Below are positions 62,580 through 64,000 of a DNA stretch of 64,000 nt, piece by piece (position 1 is the first letter of the stretch; the number at the start of each line of letters is the position of its first letter). Made by a program: the position numbers and the translations under genes. The stretch lies in contig JAFCIZ010000006.1 in assembly GCA_017871115.1 (NCBI GenBank), positions 2,790,001 to 2,854,000 of the forward strand, given 5' to 3'. The stretch comes from Cunninghamella blakesleeana (lineage: Eukaryota; Mucoromycota; Mucoromycetes; Mucorales; Cunninghamellaceae). Below the pieces are notes generated by a model. The model was not told the origin of the DNA, did no database searches, and saw only the letters and a program-made list of their open reading frames with translations.

Positions 62580-64000
62580 ATGTCAGGTGCTGAAAAACAA
62601 AGGTAAAATATATGCTTGTATAGAATATGTTTAGCAAAAATATAAATATAAAAGCTATTTTGTTTTTAACCATTATTTATATATACATTTATATACTTTT
62701 TTTTTTTTACAACTCTTATTAATAAAAAAAGTGCGCGGCGAAAACAGCACTCGGATAACAAATCAACACCTTCAAACAAGACTTCGCAGCAAAAACAGAA
62801 AACGAAAGAAAAGAATACAAAATCTTCTCCTTCTCAGCTTGGGAAACGTAAAAGTTCGCATCAATCTGAAGACGATGAATCTAATAAGCTGACAACCTCT
62901 AAACAACAACAACGCAATACAAAGTCCATTCCAAGATCTCAGAGTAAAGACAGAAGAAAAGGAAAAGGAAAAGCTGAAGTTAAAACATCAGCCAGGTAAA
63001 TATTATAAAAATATACTGATATACTCGATATAAACTGATATTGATATATATATATATATATATATATTTATTACTATTCAGTCCTTCATCCTTAAAATCA
63101 GATCAAGCTGACAATGGAAGTACAACAAAAGTGAAATCGAATAAACAATCAGAATTAGATCATACTAATGTCAAAGATGCTTTAGATCATTCCGTTGATG
63201 ATGACATTATGTTAGAAACAGATGAATCAGCAATAATAGATTATGAAGACTGGTTGGAAAATCCTGAACACAGTGACATGATAGAAAATTTAACTGATAA
63301 CGAGCTTGCTTTTTTTGAAGATGCCGAAGAACATGACGACGATATTGAAGATGAAGAGGAAGAGGAAGAGGACAAACACGGTGAAGATGATGAAGATGAA
63401 GATGATGAAGATGAAGACGAAATGGATCATGATGATAGCCTTTCCAGTGTGAGACATAGTTTGGGATTACATATGCATAGTTTATTTGGTGGTGCTATGC
63501 CTACACAGCTTAATAACATATTGGAAAATCTCTCTAATTTTGATGATAAAACACAACAATTAATTGCTTTACAAGAATTAGCTGAAACCTTATCGATGAG
63601 CAATGAAGAAGCTCTCTCAAGCTTTTTTCAATGTGACGCATTCGTACGCCAGCTTGTCAAAATATTGAAAGGTCCTGAACTTCAGACAAATTCTGCAGAA
63701 GATGATATGATGCTTGCTTTGGCCATGAGTGAAGGTTATGGAAGTACTGACCCTGAACTTATGTTGCTTGCTTGCCGTTGTATTTCTAATTTGCTAGATG
63801 CACTTCCAAGTTCAATATCAAGCATTGTTAGTCAAGACACTATTGGTATATTATGCGGCAAACTAAAATCAATAGAATATATTGATCTTGCTGAACAAGC
63901 ATTAGGTGTAAGTTAATGACATAAATGAAATAAAAAAGCTCTTTCATAAAATACACATCTTAAAATATATACAATTATGTAAATAGAAAAAAGATATTTT
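62580..64000 (+). CDS. UFD4: HECT E3 ubiquitin ligase, UFD4/TRIP12 type, N-terminal part
   Basis: Three coding exons lie in the window (62580-62602, 62732-62995, 63082-63907). The last ends GGT|GTAAGT and the gene continues beyond 64000; catalytic HECT domain not seen. The N-terminus is Lys/Ser/Gln-rich and basic, then strongly acidic (residues about 165-220). The armadillo region follows: LIALQELAETLSMSNEEALS, FFQCDAFVRQLVKILKG, ELMLLACRCISNLLDALPSS, then QDTIGILCGKLKSIEYIDLA and EQALG. This block is diagnostic of Ufd4, plant UPL3 and TRIP12. These ligases extend ubiquitin chains in the ubiquitin-fusion-degradation and N-degron pathways. The first exon carries only seven codons, set by ATG 62580 (MSGAEKQ) in a good splice context. 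Confidence 0.9.

Overview
The window is nuclear DNA of a very AT-rich fungus. Protein genes are broken by many short GT-AG introns (about 60-150 bp), and intergenic DNA is nearly all A/T with homopolymer and AT microsatellites. RTT106 is a fungal-type histone chaperone, while HP1 (chromodomain plus chromoshadow) and DDB1 are present although baker's yeast lacks them. That mix, the extreme A/T content and a gag/ORF1-like protein of a kind I associate with zygomycetes suggest an early-diverging fungus, probably Mucoromycota. The lineage call is inference; no rRNA or other marker is present.

Layout. 0-8.3 kb: a partial gag/ORF1-like gene (-), a small membrane-type hypothetical (+), an HP1-family protein (+), TIM8 (+), a REX1-B-domain protein (-) and a YEA4/SLC35B4-type UDP-sugar transporter (+). 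8.9-20.1 kb, all minus strand: PP2A leucine carboxyl methyltransferase, a PTR2 peptide transporter, a ketopantoate-reductase-like enzyme with a mitochondrial-looking leader, and an ATS1/KTI13-like RCC1-repeat protein. 20.3-30.6 kb: DDB1 (+), sharing a short divergent promoter with the RCC1 gene; TIF6/eIF6 (+); a hotdog thioesterase (-); a decayed secreted-protein remnant; RTT106 (+). 30.6-45.7 kb is gene-poor and holds two transcription factors, an Msn2/4-type two-finger C2H2 protein and a class-B bHLH protein. A tiny secreted Kazal protein lies at 45.7 kb. 46.3-59.1 kb: DOP1 (-) and a UBP12/USP15-type deubiquitinase (-). 59.1-62.6 kb contains a decayed repeat-rich surface-protein pseudogene, and 62.6 kb to the end is the 5' part of a UFD4/TRIP12-type HECT ligase (+).

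Most genes are unlinked housekeeping functions: chromatin and genome stability (HP1, RTT106, DDB1, REX1-B), ubiquitin (UBP12, UFD4, DDB1), mitochondrial import, PP2A methylation, ribosome biogenesis and Golgi/endosome traffic. I see no operon-like or island-like new system. The most unusual features are a perfect 22-bp inverted repeat just before the ketopantoate-reductase start, a GCGGAATTT-type word recurring in several 5' flanks, a 17-nt microexon in the transporter, an HP1 protein with a changed chromodomain core and a very long acidic linker, and two decayed genes. I recognised no tRNA, rRNA, CRISPR array or intact transposon.
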